Of a stretch of DNA of 64,000 nucleotides, positions 53,594 to 62,768 are shown piece after piece. The stretch covers positions 13,502 to 77,501 of the forward strand of contig JBBQGV010000015.1 in NCBI GenBank assembly GCA_038323375.1. The letters are read 5' to 3'. The notes beneath the pieces were generated by a model. It had not been told where the DNA came from, made no database searches, and saw only the letters and a list, made by a program, of their open reading frames with translations. Position 1 is the stretch's first letter, and every line of letters begins with the position of its first letter. The position numbers and the translations under genes are program-made. The stretch is from JABWAJ01 sp038323375. GTDB taxonomy: Bacteria > Bacteroidota > Bacteroidia > Chitinophagales > Saprospiraceae.

Positions 53594-55771
53594 TTATTTA
53601 TTATTAACTTCTTTTTTCTCAAAGGTGATAAAGAGGCCAATGAAAGCAAATCTTTTCGCGGTAGGCTCCACCGGAATCCGGCTAAAATTACCTTCCTCAT
53701 CGGGCGAACTGCCGTACCTGTACCCAAATATGTTCTCAAACCCAAGGATATTGGTGCACGAAAGGAACAGGATCGTCGAGTGTCCCCACAATTGGGTTAG
53801 GTGACTCAGATTGGCGCTCAAATCGTGAAAAGCGGGCGTCCTTTTGTCGTTTTGCAGCACTGAGGCCGGGTCGTCATACGGGCGTCCACTCGAAAAAGAG
53901 TACGTAATCCCCAGTTGCGAATCAATTTTGTCGATCCAGTGCTTGTACACAATTGACAGGTTATGTCTTGAGGCAAAACCGGGCGTCACTTCGTTTCTAA
54001 AATTCAGGAAATTCCGTTCAGTATCCAGAAAAGAATACGAAATCCAGTAGTCAATATCTTTGAAGGTTTTTTTGTCTCGAAAATAGACGTCAATCCCTCT
54101 TGCATACCCATTGCCTGAATTATTCAGCAGCCAAGGTTCGTACCGATAGTCCCCATTGTAACGAATCAGGCGGCCATAGTCTTTGTAGTAGCCTTCGATC
54201 CTGAAAATGCGCTGGTCTTTGGAGTACTGATAATTGAGGATGTAGTGCAGCGCATTTTCGTTTACCAGGTCGGAAGAATAGAGTAGAAATCTACTTTCCG
54301 GTAGCTGATAAAACTGCCCGAAGGCTCCGGATACCTGCGAATTGCTGCTCAACCTGTATGCCAGTGAAACTCTGGAAGAAAAAGTAGGCTCATTCACATA
54401 ACTGCTGTACTCAAAGCGCTCTCCAATGCGGGCATATAATCGTGAATTGAACACAATGTCCACTTCTGCAAAAGCAGCGGTATGGTGTAGCAGGTAGTTG
54501 AAGTCCCGGTTTAGATCTGATTTATTATTGACCTTTTCGCGGTACGCCTGGTTGTAGTATTCTACTCCTGTCTTTATTTTAAATACATTCCCGACAAACC
54601 TGCTTGCGCTTACCCGGGCCTGTACCAATTGATCTGTTATTTGGTGATTAATGGAGTCAAACTGAACGTAATCTTTGTTAAAATTGTAGCTCATGCCGCC
54701 TGAAATGGTCCAGGTATCCTTGATGATTTCCTTAAACGAGGCATTGAGGTAACCATAATTGTTGCGCAGCGAAACATCATTCGGGTCTTTCAAATCATCG
54801 GCATTGGGATATTTTAGCCTCATTTTGGTTTCACTGAAGTCTCCGTGGATTTTTAGAATCCCGTTTTCCGAAGTCTTCTTTCGATAAATGACCTGGCTTC
54901 CGTAATTTTGAAAAGGGGCAACCCAGTCAATGTTCTGATCAATAATGGCGGTGTACGGGCTCAGATTCATATAATTGGCAGACACCGCCAAAGAAGTATT
55001 GTTATCCCATAGTTTTTGGTGTGTTGCATCTAAGCCAACGGTAGTTATGCCAATTTCTGATTGTGTCTTGGTGGCAAGGCCATGCGTGTTCAGTACCAGT
55101 GCCGAAGACAACGCCTGTCCGAATTCTGCCGAATATCCTCCCGTGCTGAATGCCGTGCCGCTGAACAGGAAGGGAGAATACCGCCCCCTTGAAGGCACCC
55201 CCGACACCGAACTGTTGTAAGGGTTTTGGGCAACGGTGCCGTCTATAAAAGTTCGGGTTTCGTAGGCTGCTCCACCTCTGACAAATAGCCTTCCCTCCTC
55301 TCCTACCCTTTGGGTACCAGGCAAGGTATTCAAAGTGGCGGCAACGTCGGCAGTTGCTCCGGCCGTGGTTGCAATGTCCAAAGAATTGAGTATAGTTCCT
55401 CGTTTCTCGTCACTGGCTTCAAAAGCACCCGCGGTAATCGTCACCCCTTCCAGTTCGGTTGAGGATGGTTTCAACTTTACAGTACCGATATTTACTGTAT
55501 TGTCAGGCCCTGACGATAAGACCTTTTCATACGGCTCATACCCCAGATACGTAATGACTATCGCTTTTTCCGCTGTAAGTTCGGCAATCAATACAAAGCT
55601 ACCATCAAGATCAGTGGTTGTTCCGAGGTAGGTGTTTTTCACCATTATATTTGCCCCGATAACAGGTTGATTAAATTCATCTGAGACCGAACCATTGACC
55701 GTTATTTTTTGCCCCCACAACATGGTTTGCAGCGCTGCAAAAAACCCAATAAAGGCTATTGCTTTTTTCAT
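53594..55771 (-). CDS. TonB-dependent outer-membrane receptor
   Basis: 725 residues from ATG 55771: signal (KKAIAFIGFFAALQTMLWGQ), CarboxypepD_reg-like domain (TVNGSVSDEFNQPVIGANIM), plug (TTAGATADVAATLNTLPGTQ) and a long beta-barrel to FITFEKKEVNNK. First gene of the biosynthetic operon. Receptors of this kind import large ligands with energy from TonB; in a product cluster it could take the product (or a metal complex of it) back in, act as immunity, or sense it. Confidence 0.9.
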   Translation of the reverse strand: MKKAIAFIGFFAALQTMLWGQKITVNGSVSDEFNQPVIGANIMVKNTYLGTTTDLDGSFVLIAELTAEKAIVITYLGYEPYEKVLSSGPDNTVNIGTVKLKPSSTELEGVTITAGAFEASDEKRGTILNSLDIATTAGATADVAATLNTLPGTQRVGEEGRLFVRGGAAYETRTFIDGTVAQNPYNSSVSGVPSRGRYSPFLFSGTAFSTGGYSAEFGQALSSALVLNTHGLATKTQSEIGITTVGLDATHQKLWDNNTSLAVSANYMNLSPYTAIIDQNIDWVAPFQNYGSQVIYRKKTSENGILKIHGDFSETKMRLKYPNADDLKDPNDVSLRNNYGYLNASFKEIIKDTWTISGGMSYNFNKDYVQFDSINHQITDQLVQARVSASRFVGNVFKIKTGVEYYNQAYREKVNNKSDLNRDFNYLLHHTAAFAEVDIVFNSRLYARIGERFEYSSYVNEPTFSSRVSLAYRLSSNSQVSGAFGQFYQLPESRFLLYSSDLVNENALHYILNYQYSKDQRIFRIEGYYKDYGRLIRYNGDYRYEPWLLNNSGNGYARGIDVYFRDKKTFKDIDYWISYSFLDTERNFLNFRNEVTPGFASRHNLSIVYKHWIDKIDSQLGITYSFSSGRPYDDPASVLQNDKRTPAFHDLSANLSHLTQLWGHSTILFLSCTNILGFENIFGYRYGSSPDEEGNFSRIPVEPTAKRFAFIGLFITFEKKEVNNK

Positions 55772-56118
55772 AATTAATATGGTATAGTTAAAGTAAATCA
55801 ACCTTCCTATTCCTAACTGGCTAATATCTTTCTAAAAATATGGTATAATTTATGTTTCAGCATACATCCAAGTCTATAATCAAGGTGAATAAAAAGAGCT
55901 GGCGAGCCTCTTATAATTTTTCGGAACAAGTGCTTATTGAGCACCATTAACCCTGCGTCACAACTACTCTTGGCGGATTTTTTTTAAAAAATATCAATAA
56001 TGTTTATCTCCGCAGACTATTTATTTTTTCAGACGCACTATACTTTCCAGAAGCTCGCCAGTTGGATGAGATCAGGATGTAAATAAGTTACATAAACTGC
56101 ATCCCTGTATATTTAGGT
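55772..56118. other. Upstream region of the biosynthetic operon
   Basis: About 350 bp, AT-rich, with no ORF I would support. As the only large gap before the TonB gene on the minus strand, it must hold the operon's main promoter; no convincing -33/-7 pair or operator could be fixed by eye. Confidence 0.4.
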
Positions 56119-56307
56119 CTAACCATAATCGCGTTTTACAGAAAGTGGTATCGAACAGCCCCATGTAGGGTAATAATCTCCACCCAAATCAAGTTCACGA
56201 TAGAAAGTAACAGCTTCCTTTGACGAAAGAATTCCCATGTTTTCGAAACTGCTCATCAATTCTTGATCATTGGAATTTTCCAGCGACATAATTCTAGTTC
56301 TTTTCAT
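56119..56307 (-). CDS. Small peptide with Gly-Gly-leader look
   Basis: 62 codons (or 56 from a second ATG at 56289). An acidic, helical first part (SLENSNDQELMSSFENMGIL) leads to FYRELDLGG and a distinct aromatic tail DYYPTWGCSIPLSVKRDYG. A Gly-Gly followed by a short Trp/Tyr/Cys-rich end is how many class II bacteriocin and RiPP precursors look. No transporter with a C39 peptidase is in the window. A chance small protein remains possible. Confidence 0.45.
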   Translation of the reverse strand: MKRTRIMSLENSNDQELMSSFENMGILSSKEAVTFYRELDLGGDYYPTWGCSIPLSVKRDYG

Positions 56308-56403
56308 GATGCTATTTATTTTAATAAAACCAAAAGTTAAGTTTTCAATTTAGTTCTTTAGGATCATATTAAATTCATAATTCCGCTATTTAAAAAAATA
56401 CTA

Positions 56404-56898
56404 CTATGATGCGTTCTTTTTAAAATCAATAATATAAAAGCCACTTGTTTCAACAACTTTGTAAGTTCCTCTTAATATCTCTGGAATAACTTTTATCTGA
56501 TACTGGTCTAATATTTTTTTTGATAATTTAAAATCTTCTTTTACTTCAAAAAACTCTTTGCTAAAAAAATTATTCTTTGTTTCTGGTGGGATAATGGATT
56601 TTGGAAAAACCATTTCGATATCCCCATTTTCGCTGATACTCATGATAGCTCGGGCTTTTCCAGGGCAAAAACAAAGCGATGTTGTCTGGTACTCCCAAAG
56701 GCGTTCGATTGCGTCGACATGGCAGACACCATAATTATCGCAGTTTCTACTGGCCATTCCGAATTTGACTTCTACAAATATTTGGGTTACGCTGTCATAT
56801 CCCGTCCGAAACCAGTCTGTTGCAGGAGAGGGAGCTTTTCCTGACCCTCTCCCTAAATGGCGTTCTCTTTGCATCATCCTGTCTTTTATTCTAAGCAC
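56404..56898 (-). CDS. Hypothetical protein, 164 residues
   Basis: No family recognised. The middle has clustered Cys (NCDNYGVCHVD, SLCFCPGKARA) and the C-terminal half is alpha/beta with Lys-rich helices (LSKKILDQYQIKVIPEILRG). The first ~35 residues (RERHLGRGSGKAPSPATDW) are of low-complexity type and may be a wrong start; another Met lies at about residue 48 (MASRNCDN). No signal peptide. Lies between two small-peptide ORFs upstream of the biosynthetic operon. Confidence 0.5.
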   Translation of the reverse strand: MLRIKDRMMQRERHLGRGSGKAPSPATDWFRTGYDSVTQIFVEVKFGMASRNCDNYGVCHVDAIERLWEYQTTSLCFCPGKARAIMSISENGDIEMVFPKSIIPPETKNNFFSKEFFEVKEDFKLSKKILDQYQIKVIPEILRGTYKVVETSGFYIIDFKKNAS

Positions 56899-57131
56899 TT
56901 TCTTAATTGTTTTCTGTTCATCAAATCAACTGGTACAAAAGTAGGGGCAAAAATCTTCGCATGCATTGACGCCAATCGGTGTTTTGACATGCGGTCATCT
57001 AACAACAACCTAATCTTTATCTTATTTAAAATAAAGATTATCAGTCTTTTAAAAAACAACAACTGCTTCTTTAAGCTCGATTTTTTTGTATAGTAGAAAA
57101 TATTATCTTTGCTAACTTTGTGATAGGCACA

Positions 57132-57260
57132 CTACACTCCAGAGATATCTGAGTTCACGATTGCAGCTTCAATTTGCTCTCGAGTCAAATTTAAAGCCTC
57201 TTCAGGGGTGTTGATGATTCCGAGTGAAAGCAGGATTGAGATAATAATTGCAGTAAGCAT
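57132..57260 (-). CDS. Small membrane peptide, 42 residues
   Basis: Reads MLTAIIISILLSLGIINTPE, then EALNLTREQIEAAIVNSDIS and GV. One short hydrophobic segment then an acidic amphipathic helix. Start ATG at 57260. It faces away from the large regulator-like gene at 57506, sharing the intergenic region. Possibly a sensor or signalling peptide; family unknown. Confidence 0.5.
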   Translation of the reverse strand: MLTAIIISILLSLGIINTPEEALNLTREQIEAAIVNSDISGV

Positions 57261-57505
57261 GGTAATCGTTTTTTAGTGTAATTAAATTTGTTTGTTTCGA
57301 TTGATGATACAAACATACACCCCGAAGACCCCCTGCTGCCCGACACAAATAATGCTGTCTGCCTCACGTTAATTTTTGCACTACTTTTTCCGAACAAAAC
57401 ACAAACGTTTGATAATCAAAGCTTTTATAAAAAAGAATTGATTGTATATTGAAGTTAATTTCTTAATTAATTGCAGTTTTTTTATGCTTTAAATTCAGGC
57501 TAATT

Positions 57506-59056
57506 ATGAAGTCTTTGATCGAATTAATCGGCTTAGCATCGCGAAGTAAAGTTCGCCACATTGATGTAATGGGAAATGAGCACCCTGGAAAGAAGCAAAC
57601 CAAAATCAATAAGCTCTATAAAGCCACCCGCGATGGCCTGATTAAGTCTGATGAAGATGCCGCAGACTTTTTAGGTATGGATGTGAAGAGTACGGCTTTC
57701 CGAAACTTAAAAAGCAACCTAAAGAGGCGGCTGCTCAACACCATCTTTTTTATAGATGTAAAACAGGCCATTTACAACGAACAACAAGCCGCTTACTTTA
57801 ATTGCTGGCGAGAATGGGCGGCCGTAAAGATCCTGGTTGCCAAAGGGGCACATTTTTCTGCCATGGAGCTTTGCCAAAAAATCATCAGCATTTCCATGCA
57901 ATACGAATTTGTTGACCTTATTATGGATGTGTCCAAACAAATGCGGCTCTATCACGGCACCATTGACGGTGACCGAAAAAAGTTTGAATACTACAATAGC
58001 GTGTATTTATTTCATGAGCAGGCGATGATCACAGAGAACAAAGTAGAAGCGTATTTCTGTGACCTGACGGTGGATGCCATTCGGCAAAAAGCGTCCCAGC
58101 AAAGCACTTACAACAAAGCGATTTTGCTTTTCCCGGAATTGGATGCTTACCTGAATACTTATCCCTTCTTCAGGTTGCAGTTTTTGGCGAGAATGATAAA
58201 AATAGCGGCTTATATGGCTATGAACGATTATCGTAAAACGCTGGATATCTGTGAAGAAGGCATCGCCTTTTTTGAAAGCAAAAACTTTGAAGTCAAAATT
58301 CCGCTATCCGTCTTTTTACACCAAAAATTAGTTTGTCACCTCCAGTTGAAGCAATTCGAAGCAGGCAAAGTTGCGGCTGAAAAATCACTGGGAATGATCC
58401 ATGAAGGCTCCTTCAACTGGTTTAAGAACCACGAGCTTCGTTTTTTGCTTGCGATGCATACCCACGAATACCACGATGCATACCAAACGTGGAGCAACGC
58501 CACACAACACAAAAAATACCGCTATCTGGATGACTCTTCACAGGAAAAATGGATCTTATACGGCTTTTTCCTTCACTACCTCGCTCTGCTTGACAAATTG
58601 AACCTGCCCAAAGAGGAAGTGCAGTTCAATAACTTCAGATTGGGTAAATTCCTGAACCAAGTGCCTACTTATGTCCAGGACAAACGCGGATTAAATATCC
58701 CGATCCTGATTGCACAAATTCTTTTTTTGGTCTTAAAAAAAGAGTACGACCTCGTCATCAACCGCATGGAAGCTATTGAAAAATACTGCAGCCGGTACCT
58801 AAGGCAGGATGATGCTTTCCGAAGCAACTGCTTCATCCGCATTCTGCTCCAGCTTCCTGAAGCTGGATTCCACCGCGCCGGGGTGGTCAGAAAAGCCCAG
58901 AAATATTTAGACAAACTGAAAACGGTTCCATTGGAAATTGCTTCACAACCTTTTGAAATAGAAATCATTCCTTATGAAGACTTGTGGCAGTTTGCCCTCG
59001 ACTCTTTAGAAAACAAACATTTTACGGCAAAACCTTTGCGTCATCATAGTGGCTGA
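57506..59056 (+). CDS. Large helical protein, possible TPR-type regulator
   Basis: 516 residues, nearly all alpha-helical, no signal or membrane segment. Residues ~1-75 (LASRSKVRHIDVMGNEHPGK, RDGLIKSDEDAADFLGMD) may form a DNA-binding or adaptor domain; the rest has TPR-like helix pairs (FSAMELCQKIISISMQYEFV, YRKTLDICEEGIAFFESKNF, FEAGKVAAEKSLGMIHEGSF). Proteins of this plan occur as single genes beside small peptides in this phylum. A peptide-sensing regulator is a guess from layout only. Transcribed away from the biosynthetic operon. Confidence 0.7.
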   Translation: MKSLIELIGLASRSKVRHIDVMGNEHPGKKQTKINKLYKATRDGLIKSDEDAADFLGMDVKSTAFRNLKSNLKRRLLNTIFFIDVKQAIYNEQQAAYFNCWREWAAVKILVAKGAHFSAMELCQKIISISMQYEFVDLIMDVSKQMRLYHGTIDGDRKKFEYYNSVYLFHEQAMITENKVEAYFCDLTVDAIRQKASQQSTYNKAILLFPELDAYLNTYPFFRLQFLARMIKIAAYMAMNDYRKTLDICEEGIAFFESKNFEVKIPLSVFLHQKLVCHLQLKQFEAGKVAAEKSLGMIHEGSFNWFKNHELRFLLAMHTHEYHDAYQTWSNATQHKKYRYLDDSSQEKWILYGFFLHYLALLDKLNLPKEEVQFNNFRLGKFLNQVPTYVQDKRGLNIPILIAQILFLVLKKEYDLVINRMEAIEKYCSRYLRQDDAFRSNCFIRILLQLPEAGFHRAGVVRKAQKYLDKLKTVPLEIASQPFEIEIIPYEDLWQFALDSLENKHFTAKPLRHHSG

Positions 59057-59495
59057 ATTCAGGGTTACAGCATGCTGAAAATGGGGCTTTGTAAAGCATG
59101 TCGAATCGGTTACATGGGTTGACATCATAGATTCTTAGTCTATCCATTATCCGCCTGGATAAAAGCGCCGAAAGAACAAAACCGCCGTCAACATTCGTTA
59201 AGCCGGGCTTTTCATAACCCAATCTTTACAGCCTCTTGCGTCTGGTAGTTGAACGAAGCCGAAACTACCATTGCCGGAAATCGTATAAAGCCGCCTGTTT
59301 ACTTGCCCTCAAGTCACTAATTATCAATGTTTTAAAAAACAAAAATCTGCTTAAAAAGACCGAGCGACATCGTCTTTCCCCACAATTATGCAGCTTCCAA
59401 AAGTGCCTGACTGCGCTTTCCCTTCGCTGATTTTCCTAATTTTGTTCTTCATCCTCAAAAGGGGGTTAATCGCTCATGTCAAAATACTTAGCATC
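59057..59495. other. Intergenic region before ilvC
   Basis: About 440 bp with no supported gene. Holds the ilvC promoter region. The longer open frame from 59388 is ignored because MAKLNFGG at 59496 is the normal start of the enzyme. No leader peptide or attenuator was recognised. Confidence 0.4.
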
Positions 59496-60563
59496 ATGGC
59501 AAAATTGAATTTCGGCGGTGTGGAAGAAAACGTGGTCACCCGCGAGGAATTTCCATTAGACAAAGCACATCAGCTACTCGAAAACGAAGTCATCGCCATC
59601 ATTGGTTATGGCGTGCAGGGACCAGGGCAGGCGCTCAACCTGCGCGACAATGGCTTCAACGTCATCGTTGGACAACGCTATCCTTCCAAAACCTGGGACA
59701 AAGCGGTGGCCGACGGCTGGGTGCCCGGCGAGACGCTGTTCAGTATAGAAGAGGCTGCCGAACGCGGCACCATCATCCAATACCTGCTTTCCGATGCGGC
59801 CCAGATTGCACTGTGGCCTACGCTTAAGCCCTACCTCACGGCGGGCAAGGCGCTTTATTTTTCGCACGGCTTCGGCATTACGTACAAAGAACGCTCCGGC
59901 ATTATTCCCCCGGCTGACGTAGACGTGATTCTTGTTGCGCCCAAAGGATCGGGCACCAGCCTGCGCCGCCTTTTTGTGGCGGGTCGCGGCCTCAATTCCA
60001 GCTATGCCATCTTCCAGGACGCTACCGGAAACGCCCACGACCGCGCCATTGCCCTGGGCATTGGCATTGGATCGGGCTACCTGTTTGAAACGGATTTCAG
60101 ACGTGAAGTTTTCAGCGACCTCACCGGCGAACGGGGCACCCTGATGGGCGCCATACAAGGCATTTTTGCTGCGCAGTACGACTGTTTGCGCAGCCGGGGG
60201 CATTCCCCTTCGGAAGCATTCAACGAAACCGTCGAAGAGCTTACGCAAAGCTTGATGCCTTTAGTGGCCGAAAACGGAATGGACTGGATGTACGCCAATT
60301 GCTCGACCACGGCCCAGCGCGGCGCTTTGGACTGGTGGACCAAGTTTCGAGACGCCGTTGCGCCGGTTTTTGAAGAACTCTACGACAGTGTTGCCGCAGG
60401 CAATGAAGCCCAGCGCTCCATAGATTCAAACAGCCAGCCTGATTATCGCGAAAAATTGGAAAAGGAGCTGAAGTCCATGCACGACAGTGAAATGTGGCAG
60501 GCAGGCCGCACGGTGCGCAGCCTCCGGCCTGAAGCGCAGGAGGTTCCGGTTGAACAAGAGTAA
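59496..60563 (+). CDS. ilvC: Ketol-acid reductoisomerase
   Basis: 355 residues from ATG 59496. Rossmann loop IGYGVQGPGQA (37-45), NADPH phosphate loop VGQRYPSKTWDKA, SHGFGITY, VAPKGSGTSLRR and the C-terminal knotted helical domain with FSDLTGERGTLMGAIQG. It converts acetolactate or acetohydroxybutyrate to dihydroxy acids for valine, leucine and isoleucine synthesis. About 60 bases before ilvA on the same strand, so a short branched-chain operon; ilvB, ilvN and ilvD are not in the window. Confidence 0.95.
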   Translation: MAKLNFGGVEENVVTREEFPLDKAHQLLENEVIAIIGYGVQGPGQALNLRDNGFNVIVGQRYPSKTWDKAVADGWVPGETLFSIEEAAERGTIIQYLLSDAAQIALWPTLKPYLTAGKALYFSHGFGITYKERSGIIPPADVDVILVAPKGSGTSLRRLFVAGRGLNSSYAIFQDATGNAHDRAIALGIGIGSGYLFETDFRREVFSDLTGERGTLMGAIQGIFAAQYDCLRSRGHSPSEAFNETVEELTQSLMPLVAENGMDWMYANCSTTAQRGALDWWTKFRDAVAPVFEELYDSVAAGNEAQRSIDSNSQPDYREKLEKELKSMHDSEMWQAGRTVRSLRPEAQEVPVEQE

Positions 60564-60625
60564 GGGTTTGTCCTCCTTTTGCACACACCGGGTACTGGAG
60601 CAAGGACTCACAAATCAGGCAAAGT

Positions 60626-61891
60626 ATGACAAAGACCATCCAACATGAATTGGTCACAGTAGAAAATATTTACAAGGCGAAGGTTCGGCTGAAAAACATC
60701 GCCGAACCTACGCCTTTGTCTTTAAATTATAACCTTTCCGAACAATACGGTTGCCAAATCTACCTCAAAAGGGAAGACCTCCAGGTGGTGCGCTCTTACA
60801 AAATCAGGGGGGCTTACAACAAAATGGCGAGTTTGTCCACGGCGCAACTTCAAAACGGCGTGGTATGCGCCAGCGCGGGCAACCATGCGCAGGGCGTGGC
60901 TTTTGCGTGCCAGAAGATGGAGGTCATGGGCAAAATATTCATGCCAGGTGTTACGCCGCAGCAAAAGGTTGGCAAGGTCAAGTTATTCGGAAAAGGTTTT
61001 GTTGAAGTAATCCTGATTGGAGACACCTTCGACGACGCTTATGCTGAGGCACTGAAAGCTGCCGGAACGCACAATATGGCCTTTATTCACCCTTTTGATG
61101 ATGAACGCATTATCGAAGGTCAGGGCACGGTTGGGCTGGAAATTCTGGAAGATTGTAAAGTTTCGCTGGATTACGTGTTCGTTGCCGTTGGCGGTGGCGG
61201 GCTTATTTCCGGGCTGGGCAGCTATTTTAAACAACTCAGTCCGCGCACCCGCATCATTGGAGTAGAACCGGCGGGCGCCCCGGCGATGTACGAATCGCTG
61301 AAGGCGGGCGAAGTGGTTACACTCGATAAAATTGACAGCTTTGTGGACGGAGCCGCCGTTCGACGGGTCGGGCAAAAAACCTTTCGCATCGCCCAACAGG
61401 TCATAGACGATATGGTCTTGGTGCCGGAAGGCAAGGTTTGCACCAGCATTCTACAACTCTACAACGAAGAAGGCATTGTGGTGGAACCGGCCGGCGCGCT
61501 GACCATCGCCGCCCTCGACTTTTACCGCGAACAAATCCGGGGTAAAAACGTCGTCTGCGTACTCAGCGGCAGCAACAACGACATCGTGCGCACCGAAGAA
61601 ATTCGGGAACGCTCCCTGCTCTACGAAGGGTTAAAACACTATTTCATCATTCGCTTTCCGCAGCGGGCAGGCGCCCTGCGCGACTTCCTGAACAATGTCC
61701 TCGGCCCCACCGATGACATTACGCATTTTGAATATACCAAAAAACACAACCGCGAATCCGGTCCCGCCCTTGTCGGCATCCAGGTACTTTGCCGCGAAGA
61801 TTACGACCGCTTTATGGCCCGGATGGCCGAATACGACATCAACTACCAGCCGCTGAACGACAGCCGGATGCTGTATGAGTTGCTGGTTTGA
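60626..61891 (+). CDS. ilvA: Threonine ammonia-lyase (biosynthetic)
   Basis: 421 residues. PLP-dependent fold II enzyme with Schiff-base Lys59 in VRSYKIRGAYNKM, SAGNHAQGVA substrate loop, and VAVGGGGLISGLG phosphate loop. A C-terminal ACT-like regulatory domain (~330-421: YFIIRFPQRAGALRDFLNNV) suggests feedback control by isoleucine. It makes 2-oxobutyrate from threonine, the first step to isoleucine, feeding the IlvC branch upstream. Confidence 0.95.
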   Translation: MTKTIQHELVTVENIYKAKVRLKNIAEPTPLSLNYNLSEQYGCQIYLKREDLQVVRSYKIRGAYNKMASLSTAQLQNGVVCASAGNHAQGVAFACQKMEVMGKIFMPGVTPQQKVGKVKLFGKGFVEVILIGDTFDDAYAEALKAAGTHNMAFIHPFDDERIIEGQGTVGLEILEDCKVSLDYVFVAVGGGGLISGLGSYFKQLSPRTRIIGVEPAGAPAMYESLKAGEVVTLDKIDSFVDGAAVRRVGQKTFRIAQQVIDDMVLVPEGKVCTSILQLYNEEGIVVEPAGALTIAALDFYREQIRGKNVVCVLSGSNNDIVRTEEIRERSLLYEGLKHYFIIRFPQRAGALRDFLNNVLGPTDDITHFEYTKKHNRESGPALVGIQVLCREDYDRFMARMAEYDINYQPLNDSRMLYELLV

Positions 61892-61954
61892 ACTGTGGTC
61901 GCCACCTTCAGGTGGCAGACCATTGTCCGTACAAAGCTGGTAATCAATTAGCTA

Positions 61955-62671
61955 TTACCACCTCCTCCGTTTATCATAATCAAACCGAACACTCAATCGG
62001 AGGCCTGCAAAGTACTGCAACATGCTTTCGGCTGCTACAATTTGATCTGCCGGTTCTATCCAGGATTGTACTGTTTCCAAAGCCGGCAGGTTGGCGTCAG
62101 GGAAATAGCGCACCCCGAGGAGCGGGGTAATCGTCAGAAAATCGGAAACGCCAAAATCCATGCCGATGCCGCCGCCAATGCTAAGGCTAAGCGACTGTCC
62201 ATCTGCTGTTTCTGCTTCCCGGCTTGCTTTGGTATTCAATAAAGTAACCCCCGGAGAAAGGAATAAGAACAGGCCTTTTTCAAAGGTTGGTCCTTCTTTT
62301 GAAAAAGTCGGACAGTTGCAGTCTCCCTTGATATCGAATAAATAAAACTGGGTATTGAAAAAGAAATTGGCTGTGGTATGCCTAAATGAAATCTGGTTGT
62401 TATTGACAGCGCCATTCCATTCCGCTTCCGCAAATCCGACGCTGAGTTCCGGTAAAAACTCTACCCGGTAATTCTTCAGTCGGAACCAGTAATTGACCCC
62501 AAAAGCATATCCACTTTCCAAAATAGGATACTCCGGCTGGCCTTCAGTGGAAGTCAGGTACCAGGATTCTTCCTGGTTCTTGAAATAATTGGCGTTGAAT
62601 CCGATTTGTGCACTGATACCAGCGGCAGAACCAACCAGCAAACAGCACGTAAGGAGTAGCTTGTTGACCAT
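61955..62671 (-). CDS. Outer-membrane beta-barrel protein
   Basis: 238 residues from ATG 62671: signal peptide (VNKLLLTCCLLVGSAAGISA, then Q) followed by amphipathic strands (GYAFGVNYWFRLKNYRVEFL, GGGIGMDFGVSDFLTITPLL) ending in LRLSVRFDYDKRRRW. Porin-family OMP_b-brl look; function unknown. An open frame continues upstream to 63322 only because the 84-bp repeats lack stops; that part is not protein-like. Convergent with ilvA. Confidence 0.8.
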   Translation of the reverse strand: MVNKLLLTCCLLVGSAAGISAQIGFNANYFKNQEESWYLTSTEGQPEYPILESGYAFGVNYWFRLKNYRVEFLPELSVGFAEAEWNGAVNNNQISFRHTTANFFFNTQFYLFDIKGDCNCPTFSKEGPTFEKGLFLFLSPGVTLLNTKASREAETADGQSLSLSIGGGIGMDFGVSDFLTITPLLGVRYFPDANLPALETVQSWIEPADQIVAAESMLQYFAGLRLSVRFDYDKRRRW

Positions 62672-62768
62672 TATTGAGTTTTTTATAGAAACGTTGGTTG
62701 GGCGGCCAAAGTATAAATTTGGAGGCGGGTTGTGTAACCTCGTTCCATGTTTGCAGACGGGCGCAAAG

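Noticed and set aside
59388..59495. 36-codon N-terminal extension of IlvC with a hydrophobic stretch
   Set aside because: IlvC is cytoplasmic and starts MAKLNFGG in relatives; the extension is just an open frame.
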